Shown: positions 12,440 to 22,274, counted from the stretch's first letter. The stretch is 64,000 bases of DNA from Eopsaltria australis (GCA_034509425.1 JAVTVJ010000228.1:868001-932000); one strand, 5' to 3'. A program made the numbers and translations. The notes: generated by a model not told the origin, from the letters alone.

Positions 12440-15400
12440 AGCAGTGGTCCACGGGCCCTTGGTGGCCTGTGTCCTGCACGAGGGTGCCTGGTAGGAGGCC
12501 AAGGTTCTTTGGACAGGTCATTGAAACTCTTTGGAAGGAGTGGTGGGGCCTACAAAAAGATGAGCAGGATCAGTCCACTGAAATTCACTGATAGGCTTGG
12601 ACATGGCTGCAACAGCCACATCCCACACATCTGTTTCAGGGTTTGGGTCAGACTCATCCAGATGAAAAAAGTAAAATATGTAGACTGTTTTGCTGTTTGC
12701 AAACAGGCCCTGCTTTTTTGTGAATGGATTCATTCACTGTTCTCCTGAAAGGGCCATTTTAGTCAATGGCCGGTACACAAGCGCTGCCTCCCAGCTCCTC
12801 GTGATCTGCTCTTCGTGGCCCTGCCTCTCTGATTGGGCTCCTGGTGCCACATGACGCTGTCCCTTCTCCCTGACGGGGTGTCTGACACTTTTAGGCAGAA
12901 TACCAAACAGCTAACGCTGAAGAGCAGCCATGTCCCTTGGATGCTGCTGCTGTTAATGTTTGGTTTTAATCACTGAGGGGGAGGGGAGGCTCATGCAAGG
13001 CTTTTGCAGATGAGCCAGCAGCCCTCCTGGCACCTCTGGAGTGTCAGTGGGTAAAGCTTTACACTCCCTTATGCAGAGGGGTCAAGGTCCTGCTCTGCCA
13101 AGGAACAACTGTGCACGTGGTTGGGTTGGCAATACATGGACACAGCAAAGGAGAACTGCAAGGGAGTGGAAAGATACCCGGATGTATGTCTTGCACAGAG
13201 GAAGCAGAACCCCCAGTCTTGTAGCCTGTAGCCCTGAGGAGATGCTGAGACGAGTCCACCTCTTCCCATCCTGCAGGGCACACCTGTGATCAGCACAGGA
13301 TCACTGAGGGTGGAAAAGACCTCTGAGATCATTAAGCACAGTGCACCCTGGCACTGTGAACCTCAGCAGTGTGGCTTGATTGTCATTGTGGTGACAATCA
13401 CAGGCTGAGGGTGCCTGAGGAAGTGGGTCCAGCAGCAGTCAGCAGGATGAGTTCACCAGGGACCTGCTGCTAGACCAAGCAGGCTGTGCAGAGAGACTGG
13501 CTTTCCCTGATAGTTCCGGTGGGCCATGACAGGCTGTGTAGGCTATTGACAACAAATGCTCAGGCTGGAGGAGGAGATGAACACAATTTTGCATGTTGAG
13601 AAAAAGTTTAGCTTGGGCTTTAAAGTTTGAGGAGGCCAATTACTGCCTCCAGTCCATTTGTCTGCCTTTCTAGGAATGATGAGTGATGGACTTAGGTCAT
13701 CACCTGGGCCTGACTCAGATGTCTTAAGAACTGGCACTGAACATCTGCAAACTCCGGCCCCGTGAAACTGAGTTACCCTGGCAGAGCTGGTGCGCTGACA
13801 GAAACTGCATTCCTGGACACTGGCTTCAGTTGAGGGGACATGAGCTAGATGGGGAGAGGCAGAGTGGAAAATGGGGATTAAATACCCTTTGCCAATGGAG
13901 ACAAAGAGTTAACCTGATGCTGGTGTCAAAGCCAAAATGGGATGTGAAAGCGGAGTGGAAAGGTGACTTCATCCCATCAAGTCAAATGTCAGGAGCCATC
14001 CTGAACTCATTCACTCTCCCAAGAGAAACGATAATCTAAATCTGGGGTTCATGCATGGGAAAGCAATTCACCAAGTGGTAGAAGGGCCTTGACATGCAGA
14101 AGAAAGACATGGAGACCTCTGCAGACCTGAGAGAGGGGCTCTTTGATTCAGTCAGGCTTTGTAGGGACTACAGGGAAGAGATCCAGCTGTGATCCAGCCA
14201 AGGGAGCTGCCCCTGAACAGCACGTGGTGTTGGAGCAGGTGAGCTCTGGCTGGTGCTGGATGTGGAGAGGAAAGCTGCCTTTGCATTCCCATCATCCCAA
14301 GGAATGTGTCTGCAGGACATGGAACATCCATTGGGTACTGTGGAACATCCTCAATCACATGTGCTCTGCCCTGCGTGAAGGAAGAAGTAGTTAAAGGGCT
14401 GATCCTCCAGCTAACCACCTTCTGCTTAAGCATGGAGACTGTGGAGAAGGGACACTGCAAAGCACGGGGCTCACTGCGGCTCCACAGGGCATGGGCACAA
14501 CTCCCCTGCCAGCACTGGGCAAGTGGAGGAACAGCTGGGTGCCCAGGAGTGGGGCTGCACAGCCTTGCCAGTGAGTGTCCATGGCCATGTGTGGCTTTTG
14601 ACAATGTAATGACAGGCAGGACCCGAGTTAGACGATGGCACCCACCCTCAGTGCACCAGTCCTTTTCCCAAGCCATGACCCCAGAACACAGGGGGAAATG
14701 GTCCATGTCTTCAGAAGCTGGCACCCACCACATCTCGGGGTTCTGCCGATTCTGCCTGTTCTGCCCCCTTCCCCCTGCAGCTCATCCCTTAATCACAAGC
14801 AGCTTGGGGAGACAATGCAATAACCGCACCAAAGAACCAGGCTCGTTCCCCTTTGTCTTCCTCTCCTTTGAGGCTTGGCAGTTGAGGCGAGCCATCACGC
14901 CCACGGCCCAGCCATCACACATCCGACCCACCGCCTCCCAGGGCAGCCAAGCTCCTCAGCACGAGGGGACTTTACATCAGCACCAGGTGACCGTGGTCCA
15001 GCACTGTGGCAGATTGGCAGGGCAGGGCTAGGTGGGCTGGCACACACCCCATGGGGCTGCCCTCTGCTCCACAGCCCTGGCCCTCAGAGCACCTTGGCTC
15101 TCAGCTCTCATGCTTTCACCTCCAGACAAGCCACCATCTCAAACGGGACCACTGAGTTCTCCCCAGAGACGGAGACAGCCCGCCTCCCTCCCTCCAGCAC
15201 ATGTCATGGAGGCTTTTAGGCTGGTTTTCATTGAGTTCACACAAATCTCGCCTTCCCCTTTCCCAACCCCCCCTTCCCCGCGCAACTGAACTCAGCCATT
15301 GAGCCCAGCGAATGGTTTATTTCCCAGGTTAGCACAAAGCAGGGGTCTCTGTGTGCCCCTGGAACCAGCAGAACAAAACGCACAAAGACGTTAGAGGGCC

Positions 15401-16914
15401 ATTTGTAACCAAATCCCAACACACCAGATACTGTTGGGATTATGTCAGAAATATTTTCCCAGAATGCCTTCCCCCCATGCTCCCTCCTACAGATGTTCGG
15501 CCCCCACACCACAGATGTTGTTCCTCTTGCAAAATGAGCTTTCCTCTTTCTCTCTGAAATGCCCCTGATGTTTTGCACATTGTCTTCACCGAAGTCTCCT
15601 TTTCACCCTGCCCTCTGCATCCCCCCCTTCCCCGGTCCCTCACTGATGAATGTGTGGAAAGGCCAACCTGCCTCCTTACGCAGGGATGAGGGGATGGCTG
15701 CAGGGCTCTGCAGGGATGTGGGCTACTGGATGTCACTGTCCCTCTTGCTTTGTCCCCACCATGCCCACCTCAACAACTCTGTCCCTGTTTCAGCTTCAAT
15801 CTGTGACCTCCAGGCTCTGCAGGCCTGCTTCATGGGACTTGCTGGACCTCAGTCCCTTCAGACGATGATGGAGGGATACGAGCCAGACCCCTTGGAGGGT
15901 CCTGGTGCCTTGCCATGAGCTTGGTGTCATGCTACTCTCCTGTGCTGCACGCCAAGTTGGAGCAGGGCAGAGTCTCCTTGCTGCTCCACAGCCGCCTTGG
16001 GGCAGAACATCTCATCACTGGCAGGGCCTTTGGCAGCAGTTTGTTCCTCAGGGATGCTGGGCACGTTTCAGACACCAGCAGGAATGGCCAGACCTTCCTC
16101 TCCAGCACCAGCAGCCCACACAGAACATGCAGGGGAATGGCCTGGCAGCCCGTCAGGGCCGTGCTCCAAGCCCTGTGACCGACAGAGAGACAGACAAATC
16201 TCCGTCAGCTACGGGCTCGCACTGCCAGTGCCCCCGCTGTCCGGTGCTGGGCTCCTCCCCAGCCCGGCTGTCGGAGCCTGCCCGTGTGGAGCCGTCCCAT
16301 TTCTGCCTTGCCCTGGCTCTATGAGCCCCGGTGGGAGCGTGGGGATCGGCCTGACCCCGGCACATGGGCTGAGGGCACTCAACGCCATCGCAGGGTCTGG
16401 CATACGCCCAGAGACGCCGCGAGCAGGTCTGCCGGACCTGGGGCTCCGTCGCGGCAGCAGGGCAGGGCGCAGGGCTCGTCTCCATCCTTCCCTCCTTTGC
16501 AGGCGAGAAAACACATTTGTTCCGACACGCGCGGGGCTGCCAAACCGTCAGGCGCTTTGATGGCCAGGGCAGTAACGTCGGCCGGTTCCTCTGCCAGCGG
16601 GAGAGCCGAATCCAAGAGCCACAGAGCATGGAATATCCTGAGGACTTCAGATGACACCTCCAGTCCGGGATATGCCAGCTCTTTTGTGACATTTCTCTCC
16701 CGTCGGTGTTTTTCTCTCTTCCCAACAGGTTATACATGCAAAGAAATCCCGGAGCGGGATCCTGGAGAGAAAGAAGCCGGTAGAGCTGTCCCAACTTTTG
16801 GGGCATCTCGTGATTTACACCAGTGTGGCCCAGGCAAAGCCCTTTACTCATCACCTGCTCTGAGCAAGAATCCGAGTCTCCGCTGGTCTCCCAGGGAGCT
16901 GAGTGCAGCGCGGG
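12440..16914. other. Unique intergenic sequence downstream of noggin
   Basis: No gene recognised. One CR1 remnant (13290-13360) and a moderately CpG-rich patch (about 16200-16620) immediately beyond the noggin poly(A) site. A 257-codon minus-strand frame (16926-16153) shows no domain and is treated as chance. Confidence 0.5.
13290..13360 (-). mobile_element. CR1 LINE 3' end remnant
   Basis: Reads CACAGGATCACTGAGGGTGG then AAAAGACCTCTGAGATCATT, the reverse complement of the CR1 3' terminus (GATGATCTTAGAGGTCTTTTCC type). Confidence 0.75.
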
Positions 16915-16934
16915 GTTTTTCTTCAAAGATGGAG

Positions 16935-16940
16935 TTTATT
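16935..16940 (-). terminator. Polyadenylation signal AATAAA
   Basis: The plus strand reads TTTATT, giving AATAAA on the noggin strand. It is the only canonical signal in that orientation that I noticed between the stop codon and here. Cleavage would fall roughly at 16910-16925. Confidence 0.55.
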
Positions 16941-16970
16941 GCTAAAAATTTTTTGATCAGTGATAGCTCA

Positions 16971-16978
16971 TATTTACA
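16971..16978 (-). promoter_or_regulatory. Pumilio-type response element (near poly(A))
   Basis: The minus strand reads TGTAAATA, about 30 bases upstream of the AATAAA signal. It is an exact UGUANAUA match and the second copy in this UTR. Confidence 0.4.
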
Positions 16979-17069
16979 TTGATATGTTTTTGAAGGAATA
17001 TTCAAGTAAACATTTCCAATAGTTTCTGGCATAATCTCTAGCTTTTTTTTCCTATACACAAACGTTAAA

Positions 17070-17078
17070 AATAAATAA
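17070..17078 (-). promoter_or_regulatory. AU-rich element nonamer in noggin 3' UTR
   Basis: The minus strand reads TTATTTATT, an exact match to the UUAUUUAUU core that destabilises short-lived mRNAs through ARE-binding proteins. The flanks are also U-rich. Function is inferred from the motif. Confidence 0.45.
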
Positions 17079-17460
17079 ACTGTACACAGAAAATTTCCTT
17101 TAACATCTCTACACGACTATATGCATTCCCACACAACAAAACAATTCCACTCTTTCATAGATTTGTACTTTTCTTTAAAATTTCCTTCTTAATTAATTGT
17201 TATACACTTTTAAAAAAATCCTAGAGAGCTTGGCAAATTAGTTCAAACACCAGTGACAAGGTCTGAAGAAGACAAAAAAAATACAGCACAGAGAAACAAC
17301 CGTTCAGGGATGCTGCGGTTCTTGTTTTTCTTTTTTTACACCCCCTGCCCCTTTTCTCCTTTTGATAAAAACATCTTTACAAGAAATTTCTGCCCTTCCC
17401 TTCGGCAGGGAAGTGCTTGGGTTCTGTGGGGATGGGTTTAAAATGTGGTCCTATGTCTTT

Positions 17461-17506
17461 AAAATAATAATAATAACAATAATAATTATAATAATAATAA
17501 AAAACA
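17461..17506. repeat. AAT-type microsatellite in noggin 3' UTR
   Basis: An imperfect run of AAT/ATA triplets is interrupted by AAC and AATTAT. It is transcribed as UUA-rich sequence in the inferred UTR and is probably polymorphic. Confidence 0.8.
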
Positions 17507-17545
17507 ACAGCGATTCCCCCACCCCCCTTTCCTTTAAAATCTCTC

Positions 17546-17553
17546 TATTTACA
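17546..17553 (-). promoter_or_regulatory. Pumilio-type response element (distal from poly(A))
   Basis: The minus strand reads TGTAAATA, an exact match to the UGUANAUA Pumilio consensus within the inferred 3' UTR. A second identical copy lies at 16971-16978. Confidence 0.4.
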
Positions 17554-17719
17554 CGGCTGGTAGCTTTTTTTCCATTTTTTAAAAGTTTTTTTTTAAATTT
17601 TCCTTTTGTTAGAAGGCTATATACGTATAAAAATAGACATCTGATTGTAGTGCTTTACTGTGCCTTTGGCCTGCCCTGCAGTTCCTGGGTTCACTTTTCC
17701 CCCTTTTGAATAAAATAAC

Positions 17720-17990
17720 ATTAAAAGAAGTCCAAGGAAAAAAAAGATAACAACAAAAAATTAACAAAAAAAATCAAACAACAACAACAAAAACAAAACA
17801 AAACAAACAAAAAACACCCCTAAAAATTAACCAAAAAAAGAGAAAAAAACAAACCAAAAAACCAAACCCAAAGCGGTTCATCTTCTCCCACTTCGCTCTG
17901 GGGAGCTGTGAAAAAAAAAAAAAAATCAACCCCCAAAAAACCCCACCCCGCCCAAAAAAACCCACCCGAAAAGCCTCCCCCCCCTAAAGT
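17720..17990. repeat. A/C-rich low-complexity tract
   Basis: Repeated runs of A interrupted by C (CAAAA, CAAACAA, ACCCC) lie just downstream of the noggin stop. On the transcript this is U/G-rich. The long open frame on the minus strand here is a by-product of composition, being mostly Phe, Gly and Val. Confidence 0.8.
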
Positions 17991-18032
17991 GATCCGGAGG
18001 AGGAGGGCGGCAGTGCAAGGGGCCAGGGAGGC

Positions 18033-18665
18033 TTAGCAGGAGCACTTGCACTCGGAGATGAGCGGGTACTGCACGGGGATCCAGGTGCAGTACTTCTGAC
18101 TGGACCAGCCCTGGCAGTGCCAGCGCAGGAAGGTCTTGGTGACCGACTTAACGGGCTTGCAGAACATGCCCTCGGGCAGCGAGCAGGACTTCTCCGCCAG
18201 GCAGTTGCCTTCCTTGATGTAGCGCGGCCAGAAGCGCACCCCCAAGTCCTTCCAGGCGTAGAGGACGGGGCAGTGGGTGTGCGCCCAGAGCCACTGCAGC
18301 ACCTTCCGCCGCGCCTTCTTGCCCAGTCGCAGGCGCGGGCCCCGGGGCGGCCCCAGCTCCAGCCGCCGCAGCTCGGCCGGCAGCGCCGCCCGCCCCCGTC
18401 CCGCCGCCGCCGCGGCGCCCGAGGCGTTGGCCGGCCCCGGCACGGCCACGGCCATGAAGCCGGGGTCGAAATGGCTGCCCAGCTTCTTCCTCAGCGTCCT
18501 CTCGTCCAGGTCCTGCTCCTTGGGGTCGTACTCGGGGTCCGGGTGTTCCACGATGTCCTTGACGGGCAGGTTGTCGCTGGGCGAGGGTCGCAGGCGCAGG
18601 AAGGGCTGCCCGCCCGCCGGCAGCCCCAGGCAGAGGCAGAGCAGCAGCGCCCGGATCGCCGTCAT
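18033..18665 (-). CDS. NOG2: Noggin-family BMP antagonist, probably noggin-2 (complete, single exon)
   Basis: Secreted antagonist that binds BMP/GDF ligands outside the cell and blocks both receptor epitopes; noggins pattern the dorsal axis, neural tissue, joints and skeleton. The 210-residue product has a hydrophobic signal peptide (about 1-19, likely cut before Q20). The BMP-blocking clip follows (R26-P27-S28-P29-S30-D31-N32-L33-P34), then the HPDP and DPKE motifs (41-50) and HFDPGFMA (65-72). A basic heparin-binding stretch spans about 108-121 and WLW is at 125-127. The cystine-knot domain has nine cysteines (132, 155, 161, 169, 184, 193, 206, 208, 210) and ends ISECKCSC. The start has A at -3. 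It is intronless, as in the family. Noggin-1 is about 222-232 residues with a Gly-rich mid-region; here that region is a shorter Ala-rich linker (83-94), and many substitutions favour noggin-2. Family assignment is near certain; the paralogue number is inferred. One N-glycosylation sequon is at N80-A-S, and the sequon found near residue 62 of human noggin is absent. Confidence 0.95.
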   Translation of the reverse strand: MTAIRALLLCLCLGLPAGGQPFLRLRPSPSDNLPVKDIVEHPDPEYDPKEQDLDERTLRKKLGSHFDPGFMAVAVPGPANASGAAAAAGRGRAALPAELRRLELGPPRGPRLRLGKKARRKVLQWLWAHTHCPVLYAWKDLGVRFWPRYIKEGNCLAEKSCSLPEGMFCKPVKSVTKTFLRWHCQGWSSQKYCTWIPVQYPLISECKCSC

Positions 18666-18707
18666 GCTCCGGGCGGGCCCCGGCGCTGCTCCCGGCGGCC
18701 TCGGCTT

Positions 18708-18749
18708 CTAGCGCTGCCCGGCGGCGCCCGCCGGCTCCCGGGGGCTCAT
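18708..18749 (-). other. Upstream ORF, 13 codons, in both possible leaders
   Basis: ATG at 18749-18747 runs 13 codons to TAG at 18710-18708, ending 42 bases before the noggin ATG. The context is weak (T at -3), so leaky scanning is likely. It is in the leader whichever TATA box is used. Confidence 0.35.
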
Positions 18750-18788
18750 AAATAGGCAGAGACACCAGTGTCCGGCGGGGCCCGTTAC

Positions 18789-18796
18789 TTTAAATA
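18789..18796 (-). promoter_or_regulatory. TATA-like box, proximal noggin promoter candidate
   Basis: The minus strand reads TATTTAAA, 124-131 bases upstream of the start codon. If used, transcription would begin near 18765 with a leader of about 100 bases. It is flanked by GC-rich sequence, so the AT core stands out. Confidence 0.4.
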
Positions 18797-18825
18797 GCCC
18801 GGCCGGAGTTGTGTGACAGCCGCAT
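18790..18825 (-). other. Upstream ORF, 11 codons, overlapping proximal TATA
   Basis: ATG at 18825-18823 runs 11 codons to TAA at 18792-18790, the stop lying within the proximal TATA-like box. Present only in transcripts from the distal promoter. Confidence 0.3.
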
Positions 18826-19017
18826 CTGAGGCTCGCCCCGCGCCCGCGGCCGCTGGCTCCCGGGGCTCCCCGCCGGGTCGGCTCCAGCCGCGGTCGGCAG
18901 CGCCGGGGGGTCCGAGCCTCCCCCGCGGGGGAGGGCAGGGCACGGCGGCGGCCGAGCCTTCCTCCTCCTCCTCCTCCTCCTCTGCCGCCGCTCTCGCTCG
19001 CTCGCTCCCCCCAAAAT

Positions 19018-19044
19018 TCACAGCGGACTCGTCTCCATCGCCAT
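19018..19044 (-). other. Upstream ORF with optimal Kozak context (8 codons)
   Basis: The minus strand has CACC immediately before ATG and G after it, an ideal initiation context. The frame runs 8 codons to a TGA. It would be in the leader only if the distal TATA box (19139-19132) drives transcription, and would then be expected to lower noggin translation. Confidence 0.4.
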
Positions 19045-19076
19045 GGTGACAGCTGGGCCGAGCCCCACGACAGCTC

Positions 19077-19084
19077 GTCTAGAC
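19077..19084. promoter_or_regulatory. Palindromic Smad-binding element GTCTAGAC
   Basis: An exact match to the 8-bp palindromic Smad3/Smad4 site. It lies about 410 bases upstream of the noggin start codon and about 50 bases downstream of the distal TATA box. Noggin is known to be induced by BMP signalling as negative feedback, so a Smad site here is plausible. Confidence 0.5.
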
Positions 19085-19131
19085 GGTGTGACAGGGTTTG
19101 GCGTGAGACCGGAGCCCGAGAATAAAACCCT

Positions 19132-19139
19132 CCTTTATA
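19132..19139 (-). promoter_or_regulatory. TATA box, distal noggin promoter candidate
   Basis: The minus strand reads TATAAAGG, a canonical TATA box, inside the CpG island about 470 bases upstream of the start codon. A start site near 19105 would give a leader of about 440 bases. From memory of the family, human NOG also has a leader of several hundred bases, which favours this box. Which box is used cannot be settled from sequence. Confidence 0.45.
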
Positions 19140-19984
19140 GCCGGGCGCGCCGGGCGAGGGGGCGGGAGGAGGGTCACGGCGCCGGGGCGCTCGGGCGGCC
19201 CCTGCGCGGGCACGGCCGGGGCACGGGGCTCAGGCGGCGCTGGGCGGCGGCGGCAGCGCCCGCGGTCCGGCCGGGTTCCTCCTCATGGCGAGCGGCGGGG
19301 GCGGCCCGCGGGCTCCCGGGGCATCCTCGGCGTGGTGGGGCTGGGGGGCCGGAGGGTGTCCCCGGCACCGGCGAGGCGGCGCGTCCCGATTCCCTGGCGG
19401 TTCTTCGGCGGGGACAGGCAGGGGCGGGCTCGGTCGCCGCTCAGCAGTCCCGGCGACCCATGCCGCTGCCGTTGCTCTGGGGACCCGATCGTCCCCACCG
19501 CGCTCAGCGCATCCAGCCGCGGCTCCGCTCCGTGCCCTGCTCGGCTCGGCGCTGTGCGGTGCAGCCCGACCCTGCGGGGCTCGGCTCGGTGTCGCGCTGT
19601 TCGGTTCGGCGTCGCCGGTGTCGCCCGGTGCCACGGTGTCCCACCCGCCACCGCCGTCCGCCCGCCGCGCTCTGCCGCGCTGCGGCTGCCGCCCAAGTTA
19701 AATACGCGCCCGGCGAGCGGCCGCCCCGCCCCCCCTGTCACTTTCACCGCGCGCTGAGTGACAGCCGGGTCCTGCCACTACCCCCCGGAGCCGCCCACCC
19801 CCCTCCCCAGAGCCGCGTCCCACCTGCGGCCCCGAGTCCCGGGCTCGCCGGGAGCCGTCGCTCCAGCAGCGGGCACGGCGCGGGACTGGGGGCGATGGCC
19901 CCGGAGCAGCGGGGCTTTGCTTGCTCCTGCCGTTCTTCCTCTGTACCAGCCCGGGGTCCGGGCACCGCACAGATCCCCGCGTAG

Positions 19985-21430
19985 CAGGACCCTCGCTCTG
20001 ACTCTGCCTTTCACAGCTGCTTTGCTGCCCCGTATCTGCTTCTCCACAGGAGCCCCGCTACCATCAAACCACCTTCCAGCTTTACAGAGCTTTAGTAGAA
20101 CAGGGTCCCATTTCCTTAGAGCCCTGCTGGGACAGCACACCAGAGTGGGACCACTCCAGCATCAGCATCTCGGCACCCTCTGCAAGGTTGTCTGCAGCCT
20201 TCCAGGAGCATTGCTCTCACTCAAGAGAAAGCGTCCCTGCATCCCTCAGTGCAACATGGTGTGATAACCAGATAGGTTAAAACACTGGCTCTTCTTTCAC
20301 CTCCTTCTCAGCCGTGTGGGGCTACATCTTTTTTTTGGAGAAGAGCTGGACCCACAGCCTTTGAGGCACAGAGACTGCCAGCCTGATGTGTGTCAACACT
20401 GTGAAACCCCAAACCCTCCTCACCTCCTTTACCTCCACATTGCTGAGCATTGAGCTCACACTTGAACCATATCCAGAAATTGGACACACAGCTGGTTCCT
20501 CCAGGCTGACAGTGTGTAAGAACATTCCTGCCCATGCCAGTCACTCTCTCCCAAAGCCATGAGATAACCAGTTACCCACTGGAGCCAAGGCAGGGTGCAG
20601 AGGGACTGAGGGACTGGTGGGGCCAGTTTGTCTCTGCAATGTGCTTCTGACCTAACAAAGTGAGGGGCTGCAACAACAGGTCAGCCCAGAGCATCCCACT
20701 GGCACGTGCTGGGGGTTGTGCAGAGCTGGCTTCACTAAACTGAGCAAAAGAGCATCTCCCCCAGGCTTCTGTCTCTTCATCATCCCAGAAATGCCAAATG
20801 TTGGGTTCAGACAGGAAACAAAAACAAATCCCCCTAAAATAGAGAGGCTGGACATCCAGCCCTGAGTTTGCATAGAGTCAGAGCATCTGCTGGACTTTAG
20901 GGAGACAGAGCTGCTGCCCCAGTGCGGGAGCTGATCTTCGTGCATCCCAGTAATTTACAGTGTGCAGGGGTTTAAATGTATGTAGCCTTTCTTCCCTCGC
21001 TCTATATTTCTGCTTTCACAATCCCAGCTTGGTTTGCTGAACTTGGAGCTTTTCTTCATTCATTTGGCTCACACGCACTCTGCAATTAGAGCCATGGAAC
21101 TGTACCATTTTTCAGCTTTTTCAGCATTAGCCCTCAACAATTTGCAAAAGAGATGGGTATTGCTGTCCCCTGAGGCTGAATATTTTCAGTAAAACGTTCT
21201 CATTATCTGTTTTCTGACCCCAATGCACAAGCAGTGCTTGATGTGAAGGCAACCTGAATGTGCAAGATGTGCTCTGCCATAGCTCTCTGCTGGGTGGGAA
21301 AACGCAGTGCTCTCAGCAGTGTCAGAACTAAAGCAAACACAGAAATGAGAAGCAGCTCAGGGCAGAGACATCCAAGAGTCAGGAAGGGGGCAATTACTCA
21401 GCAAGATGTACTGCTGTTGGCACTGCTGCC
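19985..21430. other. Unique sequence upstream of noggin
   Basis: No gene or clear repeat was found. The AT-rich stretch around 20945-21240 could hold a regulatory element but shows nothing specific. Confidence 0.5.
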
Positions 21431-21439
21431 TGAGTAAAT

Positions 21440-21548
21440 CCTGGTGAGGGGATTAACATCTGACTGTAATTGTAATAATAAAATCCAACATGTATACAGC
21501 ATTTTTCATTCTGAAGGATCCCAAAGCACTCAAGTAACTTAACTCCTT
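21440..21548 (+). mobile_element. Ancient SINE-like fossil
   Basis: Contains GCATTTTTCATTCTGAAGGA followed by TCCCAAAGCACTCAAGTAAC. This resembles an amniote-wide SINE core (CATCC-AAGGATCCCAAAGCRCTTTACAAA type). Similar wording at 6095-6260 supports a shared family. Confidence 0.45.
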
Positions 21549-21948
21549 CAGCTGTCTCCTGGACTTTATAAACATGCTTCTTAATCATCCTGCCCCAGGC
21601 GAAGATGTCTTTGCTCTGGCCACCCTCACCTTGCTTCGACAGGTCCCCCTGTTGAAGAGGGGAGAGGAGAGGCTCTCCAGGGTGTGTTGGAGAAGATTTC
21701 CCCTTCTGGAGGCAAGATTCCTGGAAAATGGTGCTTGGCATGTCCCAGGGTTAGTGAGGGGGAAGGCACCAATGTCTGCAGGGGCTTGGGAAACCGCAGT
21801 GGGCTAACTGCCCTGCTCTTGTGCTAGCCACTGTGAAGCATTTCACTTGGTCTTCTTCTGAACTTCCCAAAGGGGAAAGGGGGAATGAAGACAAGAACCT
21901 AGGCAGGAAATGTAAGGCTTCATTCTGTTTGCAATGTCCGCCAGGAGA

Positions 21949-22272
21949 CCCTCCCCTCCCCTCCCCTCCCCTCCCCTCCCCTCCCCTTCCCCTCCCCTCT
22001 TCCTCTTCCCCTCCCTCCTCACCTCCCCTCCCTTCCCCTCCCCTTTCCCCTCCCTTTCCCCCTCCCTCTCCCCTCCAGCACCTTCCCCCCTTTTCCCTCC
22101 TTCCCTTCCGCCTCCCTTCCCTTCCCCTCCTTCCCTTCCCTTCCCTTCCCTTTCCCTTCCCTTCCCTTCCCTTCCCTTCCTTCCCTTCCCTTCCCTTCCC
22201 TTCCCTTCCCTTTCCCTCCCCTCCCCTTCCCTCCCTCCCCTCCCCTCCCCTTCCCTCCTCTCTCCTCTCCCT
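21949..22272. repeat. Polypyrimidine tract (CCCCT / CCCTT arrays)
   Basis: About 320 bases of almost pure C/T. It begins with perfect CCCCT units, then CCCTT units, with a short interruption (CAGCACC, about 22077-22083). The minus strand is GGGGA/GGGAA, able to form G-quadruplex or triplex DNA. Long frames through it (Pro/Ser/Leu or Gly/Arg/Glu) are artefacts. Confidence 0.97.
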
Positions 22273-22274
22273 GC

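Larger units (their letters stand above)
16915..18032 (-). other. Putative 3' UTR of the noggin gene
   Basis: Starting just after the TAA stop, about 1.1 kb of AT-rich sequence reads on the minus strand to a canonical AATAAA (16940-16935). It includes A/C-rich low-complexity tracts (17720-17990), an AAT-type microsatellite (about 17461-17506), an AU-rich nonamer and two Pumilio-type octamers. The base composition falls abruptly from the GC-rich CDS. The extent is inferred from the poly(A) signal only, without transcript evidence. Confidence 0.6.
18030..19980. promoter_or_regulatory. Large CpG island covering the noggin CDS and promoter
   Basis: About 2 kb of very GC-rich sequence with dense CpG, including repeated GCGC, CCGCC and CGGCGG. 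It drops to ordinary composition at both ends. It covers the whole coding exon and about 1.3 kb upstream. A CpG island this broad over a developmental gene is typical of Polycomb-regulated (bivalent) loci; that regulatory statement is inference. A CCT-triplet run (about 18961-18982) and GCTC repeats sit inside it. Confidence 0.85.

Noticed and set aside
16153..16926. 257-codon minus-strand frame just beyond the noggin poly(A) signal
   Set aside because: No domain, no repeats, no signal peptide, no resemblance to known proteins, and it overlaps another long frame on the plus strand; GC-rich chance frame.
18148..18765. 205-codon frame overlapping the noggin CDS in another minus frame
   Set aside because: It begins with GTG rather than ATG and exists because of GC-rich codon use; noggin homology fixes the true frame.
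19043..19984. 313-codon plus-strand open frame opposite the noggin promoter
   Set aside because: It lies in a CpG island where stop codons are rare, shows Arg/Ala/Pro-rich composition and no domain; several other frames are open over the same bases.
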